Shown here: in pieces, positions 1 through 7,406 of the stretch
How the letters are laid out: each line of letters starts with the position of its first letter
Numbering within the stretch: the first letter of the stretch is position 1
Assembly: GCF_030758615.1 (NCBI RefSeq)
Contig: NZ_CP132381.1
Span: 1,798,001 to 1,862,000, forward strand
DNA: 64,000 bases
Source: Gilliamella apis
GTDB lineage: Bacteria; Pseudomonadota; Gammaproteobacteria; Enterobacterales; Orbaceae
Direction of reading: 5' to 3'
Notes under the pieces: model-generated
What the model was told of the DNA's origin: nothing
The model's input: the letters and a program-made list of their open reading frames with translations, nothing else
Databases searched by the model: none
Program-made: the position numbers and the translations under genes

Positions 1-1168
1 TCCCTGTCGGACTGACATTGGATTCTAATAATCTACCAGCACAAAAACCTACAGCAGTATTATTCAATCCTCTTTTGAGGTATTGTAAAGATTTATCACC
101 TAATGCAGTATGTCCATCTGAATGTGTATAAAATAGTGTTGACGCTCCCACTGCTACACAGTTATTTTTATCCGTAGGGAAAGTATTAATTATTTTTTTA
201 TCAAAATTGACAGGGCAATCACCAGCCCCTGATGCTACACCAATATGAATATTACTATTTCCAGTTACATTAGTTTGCCCTGCATTTCTGCCTATGGCAA
301 TATTGTTATACCCTGTTGTATTATAACGCATGGTATTATCGCCAAAAGCAGCATTGCGACTACCAGTTACATTATCTCCAGTGCCGTTATTACTAAATAA
401 ACTTTCAAAACCAAAAGCGGTATTATAAACACCATTCTCCATTGAATAGAGTGCTTGATATCCGATTGCGTAGTTATTTTTAACATTAATAGCATTAAAC
501 ATAGCTCTCGGCCCAATTGCAATTAGATTTGTACCTATTGCGCCATTTGGTGTTTCTTCTATTTTACTCAACGCATCCTGTCCAATAGCTTGTATATATC
601 TTCCTGACCGAATAGACATCGAATGATACAAAGCAGGGATTAAAGTACCATCTTTTCTACGAAAGAAGCCATTACAATATTTATTACCTGTATAAACTTT
701 AGTGACAAGATACGTCAAACCACATAAATCAATAAGTTTATCTTTTAAAGTTTCTTCAATCTTACGGAATACATTATCTTCATTTGTTAGACCATCACCA
801 ATAGCGCCAAAATCTTTAACGGAAATATTATCAGCATTTTTATCATGTAGAGTTCTAACAATTGCGTCAGGAAATGAATGTTTTACCATAATGTTGGTAT
901 CATCTATTACATCATAACTAATATTACTTAAATTTGATTGAGTAACATGTTCTAATATTACCTGACTACCTTTAATTGGAGCATTATTAAATACTATTTT
1001 GACACCTAATGGGTTATTTAAACCCGCAATGCGATAATTGTTAACCTGAATACCTTTAACCTTCACAATAAGATTTGATGCATTGACTATTTGGCATAAA
1101 AATGGGAAAACAGCAGTACTACCATCTGCTATATATTCAATTTTGGTTTGTTGCTTAGAGACTGACAC
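1..1168 (-). CDS. Phage tailspike/tail fibre, 3' end outside window
   Basis: Receptor-binding virion protein. The reading frame is open for 389 codons from a GTG at 1166-1168 and runs off the left edge, so the C-terminus is not seen. A Shine-Dalgarno AGGAG lies about 8 nt upstream of the GTG. Order of parts: an N-terminal virion-attachment-like segment (about residues 1-110), a pectate-lyase-type VKDFGAIGDG motif near residue 125, then many NTAxG/AIG-type repeats like those of trimeric tail fibres and YadA-like heads, which often precede an S74 chaperone domain. The start overlaps the stop of the broken gene upstream (TAGTG). The shared VKDFG motif links it to the neighbouring tailspike at 1334-3364. 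The frame is intact as far as visible. Confidence 0.75.
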   Translation of the reverse strand, partial: MSVSKQQTKIEYIADGSTAVFPFLCQIVNASNLIVKVKGIQVNNYRIAGLNNPLGVKIVFNNAPIKGSQVILEHVTQSNLSNISYDVIDDTNIMVKHSFPDAIVRTLHDKNADNISVKDFGAIGDGLTNEDNVFRKIEETLKDKLIDLCGLTYLVTKVYTGNKYCNGFFRRKDGTLIPALYHSMSIRSGRYIQAIGQDALSKIEETPNGAIGTNLIAIGPRAMFNAINVKNNYAIGYQALYSMENGVYNTAFGFESLFSNNGTGDNVTGSRNAAFGDNTMRYNTTGYNNIAIGRNAGQTNVTGNSNIHIGVASGAGDCPVNFDKKIINTFPTDKNNCVAVGASTLFYTHSDGHTALGDKSLQYLKRGLNNTAVGFCAGRLLESNVSPTG

Positions 1169-1314
1169 TATTTATCTCCTTTGGCTTCTAAAGTGTCGAA
1201 AAATTCTGTGCTTTGCTCGGAATAGTTCTACATTGATGCTTTGTGTTTACCTAAATAACAAGCTAAACCAGCTACACTTGGGCGACCTACTTTTTTCTTA
1301 TCGCCCTTTTTCAT
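1168..1314 (-). pseudogene. Terminase small subunit-like fragment with in-frame TAG
   Basis: A 49-codon frame starting ATG at 1312-1314 reads MKKGDKKKVGRPSVAGLACY, continues to Met28, hits TAG at 1228-1230, then continues in the same frame through EFFDTLEAKGDK to a second TAG at 1168-1170. The GRPSVAGLA...FFDTLE arrangement resembles the DNA-binding N-terminus of phage terminase small subunits or related phage DNA-binding proteins. That family match is from memory and moderate. It sits oddly between two tailspike genes. One nonsense change explains the break; an alternative is an unrelated short phage ORF. Confidence 0.5.
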
Positions 1315-1333
1315 AATATTTCCTTAAATTAAC

Positions 1334-3364
1334 TTAAATATACATGATTGCAGGTATTTTTCTTTCTCCTTCACCTAAACTAGGGTTATTTATAATTTTC
1401 CCTTTGTACCACAATGATGCACTACCACCTCCATCAAGATTAAATGCATTCATGCAACCAAGAGCTCTCAATTTTCTAGCTATTTGATCCATTGTACAAC
1501 CAGCAATTCCAGATTTGCCATCAACCGCAAGCAATATATAACTTCCATCATTTTTCTGTCCTAAACACATTCTAGCGGATAAATTTTTAAACCAACCATA
1601 ATGAGTTACCAACTCATATGGAAGCGGGTCATATACCTCACCATCGACAACAAGTGGAGATTGGAATGTAGCTGTTTGCCATGCATTTTCAGCAATGCTA
1701 GCTGAGGCAATCATTAATGGGTTATTGGAACTATAGTTAGGTGTAGAGAAATCGCGACATGTTAATCTATTGTATCTATCAATGACAAGCATGCTACGTG
1801 CCCACCAAAAATTTTCTGTTCCATAAGTATCATATACAGTCCCATTTACAACGATATCACCAAGTTTTTTACTTGGAACATTCCAAGAACTGCTATTCCA
1901 TGCTAGGGTTGCATTATCAATAGATTTCATCCAGTCTGATAGTGTTTTAAAATCAAAGCTATTAGCTGCTTGTTGTATTTTTCGGTAATCATTGACTTGA
2001 AACTCAATAAGGTATGAGGTTGCATCATTAAGATCTGAATCACTCTCTTTTATAATTGGTTCTGAAATATAATCATTTCTTGACGGCTTAATTATATTTA
2101 ATTTTTGCTCATTATAAGTATTTGTTACGTTAGCAGAAGAATCATTTCTAATGGTTTTTATTTCTCCTGAAGCATAGAATTCATTGTTATAGTATTGACC
2201 ATTTGTTACTTCCTTACTAAACCATAATAATGCTGTATTTGTTTTTGCAATATCTGTGTGAAATTTATTATTAAAAATAAAAACACTATCAGTGGATTCA
2301 ATTTTTACGGCTACTGATATACAATGAAATCTACAATCATGTATTCGCCAAAATTTACTTGGATAAGTATTTCCTTTTGTTTGTGCATTGAAATTGGCAT
2401 CACCAATAATAACGGCATAACCTGATTCAATACCACGATCAAATACACAATTGAATAAATCAACATTAACACATCCCGTTGCCCTAATATTACTCGCTCT
2501 TTGGTTAGAAGTTAAATTTGAGTTATGAACTTTTACATCAGTACAGGCCTCTAATTTTATAGTGTCTGTTATTGTACTGGCTGTAATATTATTAATCATA
2601 AGTCCATTACAAAAGTATGCTCTAATCCCGCCATGCTTTAACATCTCCCTATCACGCAATGAACCTGTGATAACCAAATTATCTAAAATTATTTTAGATA
2701 ATCTTGCTGTACTCGTACCAATTAAAGATATACTAGAAGCGACACAATTTGCTATACGGGTATTTAAAATACGAATTTCACTAGCGGCAAATGACATTGT
2801 AGGTTCAATATAGATTCCATTTAGGAATTCTTGAAATTCACAATTGTCGATTAATACGTGATTAGCATTTAGAACAGTTAATCCATTGAATGCTCGGCTC
2901 TTAATCGAAGTAAATTTACAACAACGAATAGAATATCCACTTGTTATGGTACGCGATTGACCAATTTGAAGGCTCGAATGTAAAAAATTCACACCGTTTA
3001 ATTCAACAGGAATATAGATTTGTTCATTATCTTTTGGCGCAATTTTCACTACTAGATTATTAAATGTTACATTTGAAACATTCATTCTACGTCCAATATA
3101 AAAAACCACACTAGGGGAAAGATCTTCATTGTCAGGAGCCTTAAAAGAAACAACGCCAGTGGAAATAAACTGTCTTTTTAATTCAATATCTGACGAAATA
3201 ATATAAGTGCCACTCGGGAATAATAAAATTCCACCATTTTTATACGTTTCATCAATTGCCTTAATAATAGCTAAGGTGTCATCCTGTAGCCCATCCCCTA
3301 CGGCTCCGAAGTCTTTAACTGAAACAATATTTGATTTTTTATCATACTCTTGTGATGAATTCAT
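1334..3364 (-). CDS. Tailspike with C-terminal phosphodiester glycosidase (NAGPA) domain
   Basis: Predicted prophage receptor-binding or depolymerase protein of 676 aa, intact. The N-terminus carries the VKDFGAVGDG motif of pectate-lyase-fold tailspikes, followed by a parallel beta-helix-like stretch rich in N/V/I turns (about residues 40-420). The last 150 residues match the phosphodiester glycosidase family (NAGPA): the DGKSGIAGCT...ARKLRALG region followed by the signature NLDGGGSASL near residue 645 and a conserved ER motif close to the end. The start overlaps the Rz1-like stop by ATGA. The combination suggests cleavage of a phosphodiester-linked surface glycan; that activity is inferred. 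Confidence 0.8.
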   Translation of the reverse strand: MNSSQEYDKKSNIVSVKDFGAVGDGLQDDTLAIIKAIDETYKNGGILLFPSGTYIISSDIELKRQFISTGVVSFKAPDNEDLSPSVVFYIGRRMNVSNVTFNNLVVKIAPKDNEQIYIPVELNGVNFLHSSLQIGQSRTITSGYSIRCCKFTSIKSRAFNGLTVLNANHVLIDNCEFQEFLNGIYIEPTMSFAASEIRILNTRIANCVASSISLIGTSTARLSKIILDNLVITGSLRDREMLKHGGIRAYFCNGLMINNITASTITDTIKLEACTDVKVHNSNLTSNQRASNIRATGCVNVDLFNCVFDRGIESGYAVIIGDANFNAQTKGNTYPSKFWRIHDCRFHCISVAVKIESTDSVFIFNNKFHTDIAKTNTALLWFSKEVTNGQYYNNEFYASGEIKTIRNDSSANVTNTYNEQKLNIIKPSRNDYISEPIIKESDSDLNDATSYLIEFQVNDYRKIQQAANSFDFKTLSDWMKSIDNATLAWNSSSWNVPSKKLGDIVVNGTVYDTYGTENFWWARSMLVIDRYNRLTCRDFSTPNYSSNNPLMIASASIAENAWQTATFQSPLVVDGEVYDPLPYELVTHYGWFKNLSARMCLGQKNDGSYILLAVDGKSGIAGCTMDQIARKLRALGCMNAFNLDGGGSASLWYKGKIINNPSLGEGERKIPAIMYI

Positions 3365-3609
3365 TTAATTATCTCCATAATAGTCATTTTGTCATCATTG
3401 CATTGTCTGAGTTCGTTCAACAACTCAGTGTAAAAAATTGGACACTGTGTCCAAGTTATTCTTTTATTAATATGTGGCTCATTATTTGGCTGTGTTAGCG
3501 AAGCAGTAATATTACATTGATAAACATACTCAGTTTTTGCCATTCCGTATCCAGTCAGAAATATTGCTAGGCATAATTTCATTAGCACAATGATTATTTT
3601 TAAGCGCAT
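3361..3609 (-). CDS. Rz1/LysC-like outer-membrane spanin, lipobox cysteine replaced
   Basis: 82-aa protein nested out of frame with the 3' end of the Rz-like gene (80-bp overlap), the classical Rz/Rz1 arrangement. It has a short hydrophobic leader and a body containing YQC, TWTQC and ELLNELRQCN, similar to LysC/Rz1 proteins of P2-like phages. A functional Rz1 is lipidated on the Cys of an L-[TAS]-G-C box. Here the box reads LTGYG, with TAC at 3547-3549 where TGC/TGT is expected, so lipidation at this position should fail. An intact frame with a missing key residue suggests early decay of the lysis cassette. Confidence 0.6.
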   Translation of the reverse strand: MRLKIIIVLMKLCLAIFLTGYGMAKTEYVYQCNITASLTQPNNEPHINKRITWTQCPIFYTELLNELRQCNDDKMTIMEIIK

Positions 3610-3859
3610 CTTTCATTTGCTCGTGAAGTCGTTTAATTGATATAGCGTCTCGGGCTTTTTCTTGCTCTCGTTGTGCTATGATTTGATTATTTTTTTCGAT
3701 AACTTGCTGTAGTTTTTCCAATTGAGAGGTTAGTTCTGTTAGTTGTTTTTTTGCAGTTTGTTCATCCTCAAAACATTGATAAGCAAAACAGCTAGCAAAA
3801 ACTGTAATAACTAATAGAACTATTGGTGACAATCGATAAATTTGTTTTAATTTATCCAT
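3530..3859 (-). CDS. Rz-like inner-membrane spanin
   Basis: 109-aa protein with one N-terminal transmembrane segment (about residues 10-28, SPIVLLVITVFASCFAY) followed by a long charged coiled coil (about 35-90), the layout of i-spanins that bridge to Rz1 in the periplasm during phage lysis. It is downstream of holin and endolysin on the same strand and contains the Rz1-like gene in another frame at its 3' end. Assigned by architecture and context, as spanins are poorly conserved in sequence. Confidence 0.65.
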   Translation of the reverse strand: MDKLKQIYRLSPIVLLVITVFASCFAYQCFEDEQTAKKQLTELTSQLEKLQQVIEKNNQIIAQREQEKARDAISIKRLHEQMKDALKNNHCANEIMPSNISDWIRNGKN

Positions 3860-3897
3860 TAGACTAACCCATTTAAGTTAACTGTTTTTCCACCCTG

Positions 3898-4296
3898 TTA
3901 AACTTCTGTTAGAACGATTTGACGGTTGTTACTTGAACGAAACCCGATGTGAATCCATTGATTGTGTTCCTGAATTAATTTATCAAACTGAACACCATCA
4001 TCAATGAGTTGCTGACAGATTTATTTAGGTGTTCCAAACGAACTATGGAAATCAACAGCTAGCCCTTTGGTGTGAGAGCTAATTGATACACCGCCCCCTG
4101 CATTTAATACTGGACAACGATATCCAGATGTAATGACGATAGATTTGCCTAGCGCTTTTCTGACTAATTCAAGTTTAATAGCTGTCAGTTGAATATTTGC
4201 CATTAACTCATCTGGTACTCGATTATCTATTTTCAATCGGAGAGCTGTTGTTGAGCGAGTAAATTTATCTAATGTAAAATGCTCTGTTAATTTCAT
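3898..4296 (-). pseudogene. M15 endolysin (L-Ala-D-Glu peptidase type) with nonsense codon
   Basis: The frame starts ATG at 4294-4296, overlapping the holin stop by ATGA, and would encode 132 aa. It matches phage M15 peptidases: ITSGYRCPVLNA, then SSHTKGLAVDFH supplying the first zinc His and Asp. A TAA at 4021-4023 stops translation after residue 91, but the same frame then continues ICQQLIDDG...WIHIGF, which carries the last zinc-ligand His, and ends at 3898-3900. The truncated product would lack that ligand. A single nonsense change inactivates an otherwise complete gene. Confidence 0.8.
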
Positions 4297-4559
4297 TGAT
4301 CATTCCCTCTAGCCTTTTTGATTAGTCTCTCTTCCAGCGCTTTAATTAGCGTTGCACCTGACCAACCAGCCAGCCCAGCAACGCCACCAGCTAATTTGAA
4401 ATCTAGATTGAAATAACTAGCACCCAGCAAAGTGCCAATGCGGAACGTGTCGCCATTCATAATGTGATAGTAATAGCTAGCTAATGAACCTAATAAAGTG
4501 ATAAAAAGTAAATATACAACAACCGTCCAATTGATGTTGTTTGGGTCTTTTATTGGCAT
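4293..4559 (-). CDS. Phage holin, LydA-like
   Basis: 88-aa membrane protein with hydrophobic segments around residues 10-30 and 38-70 and a basic/charged tail (EERLIKKARGN). The GGVAGLAGWSGATLIKALEERL stretch, broken here only in description, resembles LydA-type holins, which make the inner-membrane lesion that releases endolysin. First gene of the lysis cassette holin-endolysin-Rz-Rz1, with a 4-nt overlap to the endolysin. Its frame is intact, unlike its partners. Confidence 0.7.
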   Translation of the reverse strand: MPIKDPNNINWTVVVYLLFITLLGSLASYYYHIMNGDTFRIGTLLGASYFNLDFKLAGGVAGLAGWSGATLIKALEERLIKKARGNDQ

Positions 4560-4676
4560 GACTAAATCTTCATATTAGTTAATAGAAATGACAGCATACT
4601 AGCTAATGATTAGTAGTGTGTGTATCTAGCGTTGCTGTCGATTAGATGTTGAGTGAATTACTCAAAATTTAGGTAT

Positions 4677-4704
4677 AAAAAAGCCCCAGTAGTTAGCTGA
4701 GGCT
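4677..4704 (-). terminator. Rho-independent terminator (minus strand)
   Basis: Imperfect 8-bp hairpin AGCCCCAG/CTGAGGCT with a 7-nt loop, followed on the minus strand by a T-run (AAAAAA on the plus strand at 4677-4682). It follows the broken gene at 4767-5428. Confidence 0.6.
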
Positions 4705-4766
4705 ATTTAGTATAAAATCACATTGAATTAATTAGGTAAAAAATACATTGTCAATTTTCTGTATTA

Positions 4767-5428
4767 TTAAAAATCACAGTCATAATTGATTCCTTCCGAC
4801 TTTAAATAGTCTTTAATTCCATTTATTGAAAATCTTTCTGAATCTTCAACATTAATTATAGGAGTAATAAATTCTTTTTTTAACTCATCCGGCTTAGATG
4901 ATAATAACTCATTATTATGAAACCATTCAACTTTTGATTCATTTTCAAAAGTTGAATACGATATTTCAATATAATTTTCTATTTTACCTGAAATACAATG
5001 GTTTGATTTTTTGTTTAATTCATAAACTAAAGAATTATTATTAGGTGTGAAAAATTCATACACGACTCCGGTGGATGAATTTCTATGAATAGAGTTATTA
5101 TAAAGTTTCAGTGGTATTTTAATTTTATTATTGCCATATTGATTCAAAACAATAAAAGATTTCACTGTTGGATGTTCTGAAATTCTCAGTGGACCGCCAA
5201 TGTTTTCAAGTTGCAATACTCGATCGGTATATATATTTCCTTTTTTAATTAGAGTTTCATTTACTATAAAGAATGGCTCATTGGAGATTTTATCGATTTG
5301 ATACTGTCTTATAGCGAAATATACTAAAAAAATTGTTAAGAAGACATTAACTACAATTGAACATATATTAACTTTTTCGCTTACAGTTAAATTTTTTTTA
5401 TTTTTTTTTTAAATTTATTTTTAGTCAT
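4767..5428 (-). pseudogene. Membrane-anchored protein of unknown function, frameshifted in a poly-A tract
   Basis: The minus-strand frame for the C-terminal part (down to the stop at 4767) is open well upstream of any good start and includes a hydrophobic segment (SIVVNVFLTIFLVYFAI). An ATG at 5426-5428 begins MTKNKFKKK in a frame that is off by one; a run of ten A (5401-5410 as T on the plus strand) separates them. With eleven or eight A residues the two join into about 220 aa with a basic N-terminus, one TM segment and an extracytoplasmic domain. No family recognised. Either a real frameshift, slippage, or a homopolymer sequencing error. Confidence 0.55.
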
Positions 5429-5750
5429 ATTTTAATTGAAACTGAATATGTTATCTTTAAAAATATATATAATTTATATATTATCATGTGGCAGTCATAT
5501 ATCCTATCTAATTATTTACACTGCTGAGTAACAAACTTATTATCATTACCATGATTTATTTCTATTAATAGAATAAATAACTTTTCATAAAATCCATATA
5601 AAATTAAAATTTTTCAGATAAATAGTATTAACTTTTATCATAGGTTAACCTATATTCATAAACATCCACAGGGAGTTGATAAAGTAAAACATCAGCTTTC
5701 GATGAGGGCTTAAATATAACAACTGCTTATTTAAAAAGCAAGGTGATTAT
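5429..5750. other. AT-rich intergenic region
   Basis: About 320 bases with no credible ORF or RNA. It separates the minus-strand membrane protein from plus-strand small genes, so divergent promoters are expected here. I could not single one out with confidence. Confidence 0.5.
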
Positions 5751-5940
5751 ATGGTATTAACTAGAGCTGAGATTCAAAGAAAAAGCGACAGAAAAACGAG
5801 AAGTTAAAGTAAAAGACTTCAAACTACACGTTGATGATATAGCATTAATTGAACAGGCACGTAAAAACCTAAATATAACACAAGCTCAACTTATTATTGA
5901 TGCTGTTAAATTCTATCTTGATAACAAAAAAGCCTCTTAA
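5751..5940 (+). pseudogene. Small ribbon-helix-helix-like phage regulator, frameshifted
   Basis: ATG at 5751 preceded by AAGGTGA. The frame begins MVLTRAEIQRKSD then runs into a stop, while the +1 frame continues KREVKVKDFKLHVDDIALIE and ends in AVKFYLDNKKAS at TAA 5938-5940. Removing one base near A5790 restores a 62-aa protein. The short beta-strand followed by two helices (DDIALIEQARKNL / TQAQLIIDAVKFYL) looks like a CopG/Arc-type DNA-binding fold. Probable prophage transcriptional regulator; function inferred only. Confidence 0.55.
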
Positions 5941-5949
5941 TTGAGGCTT
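5928..5949 (-). terminator. Hairpin overlapping a stop codon
   Basis: AAGCCTC/GAGGCTT perfect 7-bp stem with TTAATT loop, overlapping the TAA of the regulator gene. The T-run lies on the minus strand side (AAAAAA at 5925-5931), so it can terminate leftward transcription. Activity rightward is less clear. Confidence 0.45.
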
Positions 5950-5996
5950 ATCTAATAACCTTAATATATTACAAAATTTAATCTAAAGGAAACTTT

Positions 5997-6378
5997 ATGA
6001 ATAATTATTTTAATAACTCTTTTAAACAAAAAATCATTTTAACCCTTATCACTGCTGTAAGTTCCGCTTTAATTACCCTGATTTTCTCATGTACATTTCA
6101 AAAGTGGGAAAAAAAAGGAAGGTGAAAAATGGTTACAGATTTTGGCTATTGAGAAAAACTATCATGGTAGCGATATAATTTGCCAATATATTAATGATGT
6201 AAAAAATAAAATAAATAATATAGATAATTTAAATTTATTTGATAATAAACTCCTACTACCTGATGCCGTTTTATCTGTTCTATCAATATATAGCTTTAAC
6301 TTGAATAAAACCGGATTATTAAAGAAGGATGACGCTGAGAATACTATCAATTTTCATATCAGTTATAAAACTCAATAA
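5997..6378 (+). pseudogene. Small membrane-anchored protein, frameshifted in an A-run
   Basis: ATG at 5997 with AAAGGA upstream. The frame encodes MNNYFNNSFKQKI, a TM segment (IILTLITAVSSALITLIF) and stops at TGA after WEKKGR. The next frame continues EGEKWLQILAIEKNYHGSD to TAA 6376-6378. The two frames meet at eight A residues (6109-6116); seven would give one protein of about 126 aa with a soluble C-terminal helical domain. No family recognised. Slippage, decay or sequencing error are all possible. Confidence 0.5.
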
Positions 6379-6408
6379 TAATGTTTTCAGAGTCTTCGAC
6401 ATTTAATA

Positions 6409-6552
6409 ATGTACGGATTTAGTCCAAAAACACTTGACGCTTTATTGGAAAATCTAATGACAACAGACAAATACAAAAGAAAAGTTTTAAATTCAGCTAA
6501 TATAGAATTATTCACAAAAATGCAATACAGATTAGCTGAAATATTGAGTTAA
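6409..6552 (+). CDS. Small hypothetical phage ORF (47 aa)
   Basis: ATG 6409 to TAA 6550-6552, beginning MYGFSPKTLDALLENLM and ending RLAEILS; helical and hydrophilic. No Shine-Dalgarno is convincing, so it may be the 3' remnant of a longer gene. A weak hairpin (AAGCCCA...TGTGCTT) follows at about 6556-6580. Not recognised. Confidence 0.3.
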   Translation: MYGFSPKTLDALLENLMTTDKYKRKVLNSANIELFTKMQYRLAEILS

Positions 6553-6679
6553 TAAAAAGCCCAACTATTTTAGTGTGCTTAAATTCTATGCGCTTAAAAC
6601 AGCATCTTAGGTACATTATCCCTTTAAACGTTTAAACAGTCAAGTATTTAATATTAGTTTTATGATAAAAATACCATTT

Positions 6680-7234
6680 TTATACTTGCCGTAATTGTTT
6701 CTTTTCTAGCTGTTGTTTAAACATCAAGTCAATAAAAGCACCGCCGCCAAAATGATCGTGCATTCTTACACCGAAATTAGACCCCAGCATTTTAAAAACA
6801 TCGTATAAGCGATTGTCTATTTAGAAATCATTCAACCAAAGCATGTGATGAACTAAACAAATTAGGTTGGTTCTGCTTACCTCAATCTTATCTTTTCTTG
6901 TTTTTGTAACCCCACCCAACCACTTAATAGCCTCGTCAAACTTACTAGCAAGTAAATCTTGGTAACGTGGTATCTTGAAGTTTTCATAGAATAAAGGAGT
7001 AATGGAATTTTCTATATTTGATACTTTTAGTTTTTGCGTTGCTACAGTTCCGTCGGTTGAAGATTCAATCCCTGTTATTTGATATGGCCACGCTTTATAT
7101 TCATTCCCTTTCCACCAAATAGATTTTGCAGATAAATCATTTTTATCTTTACCGTATTGTTCAATCTCCTCGTCCGAGTATGGAACATCATAGGCATGGA
7201 ATTTCAATATGCCTATATTAAAGTCAGAGCCCAT
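6680..7234 (-). pseudogene. Phage minor tail protein L-like, 5' truncated and interrupted
   Basis: Residues 7-80 resemble lambda gpL-family proteins that act at the tail tip: LKFHAYDVPYSDEEIE, SIWWKGNEYKAWPYQITGIE, and TQKLKVSNIENSI. The true N-terminus is missing: the reading enters from the adjoining gpM fragment at about 7215-7234. An in-frame TAA at 6821-6823 interrupts the frame, which then continues IDNRLYDVFKMLGSNFGVRM to a stop at 6680-6682. The C-terminal part does not look like gpL, so the unit may be a chimera. Non-functional. Confidence 0.6.
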
Positions 7235-7368
7235 TTTTCATTATGAATATTAATTCCAAGTCCAGCTACTTGAGTGTATCCGTCACCAAAATTAACCTCT
7301 CTTACATTTTGACCATATGACATTTCTATTGTGTCTTGTAATTGCGTTTTCCACGTAAATATATCCAT
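7213..7368 (-). pseudogene. Phage minor tail protein M-like, 3' truncated
   Basis: ATG at 7366-7368 with a strong AGGAGGGG Shine-Dalgarno. The 51 codons read MDIFTWKTQLQDTIEM then VREVNFGDGYTQVAGLGIN and EKWALTL; the VxFGDGYxQ motif and the W-alternation are typical of lambda gpM (Phage_min_tail). A full gpM is about 110 aa, so roughly half is gone and the sequence passes directly into gpL-like coding sequence, the signature of an internal deletion. Confidence 0.7.
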
Positions 7369-7406
7369 CGATTCCCCTCCTGTAGATAAGTTTGAACAAA
7401 ATACAT

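Noticed and set aside
702-917. Plus-strand ORF inside the first tailspike
   Set aside because: Shadow of a continuous minus-strand frame with a phage VKDFG motif.
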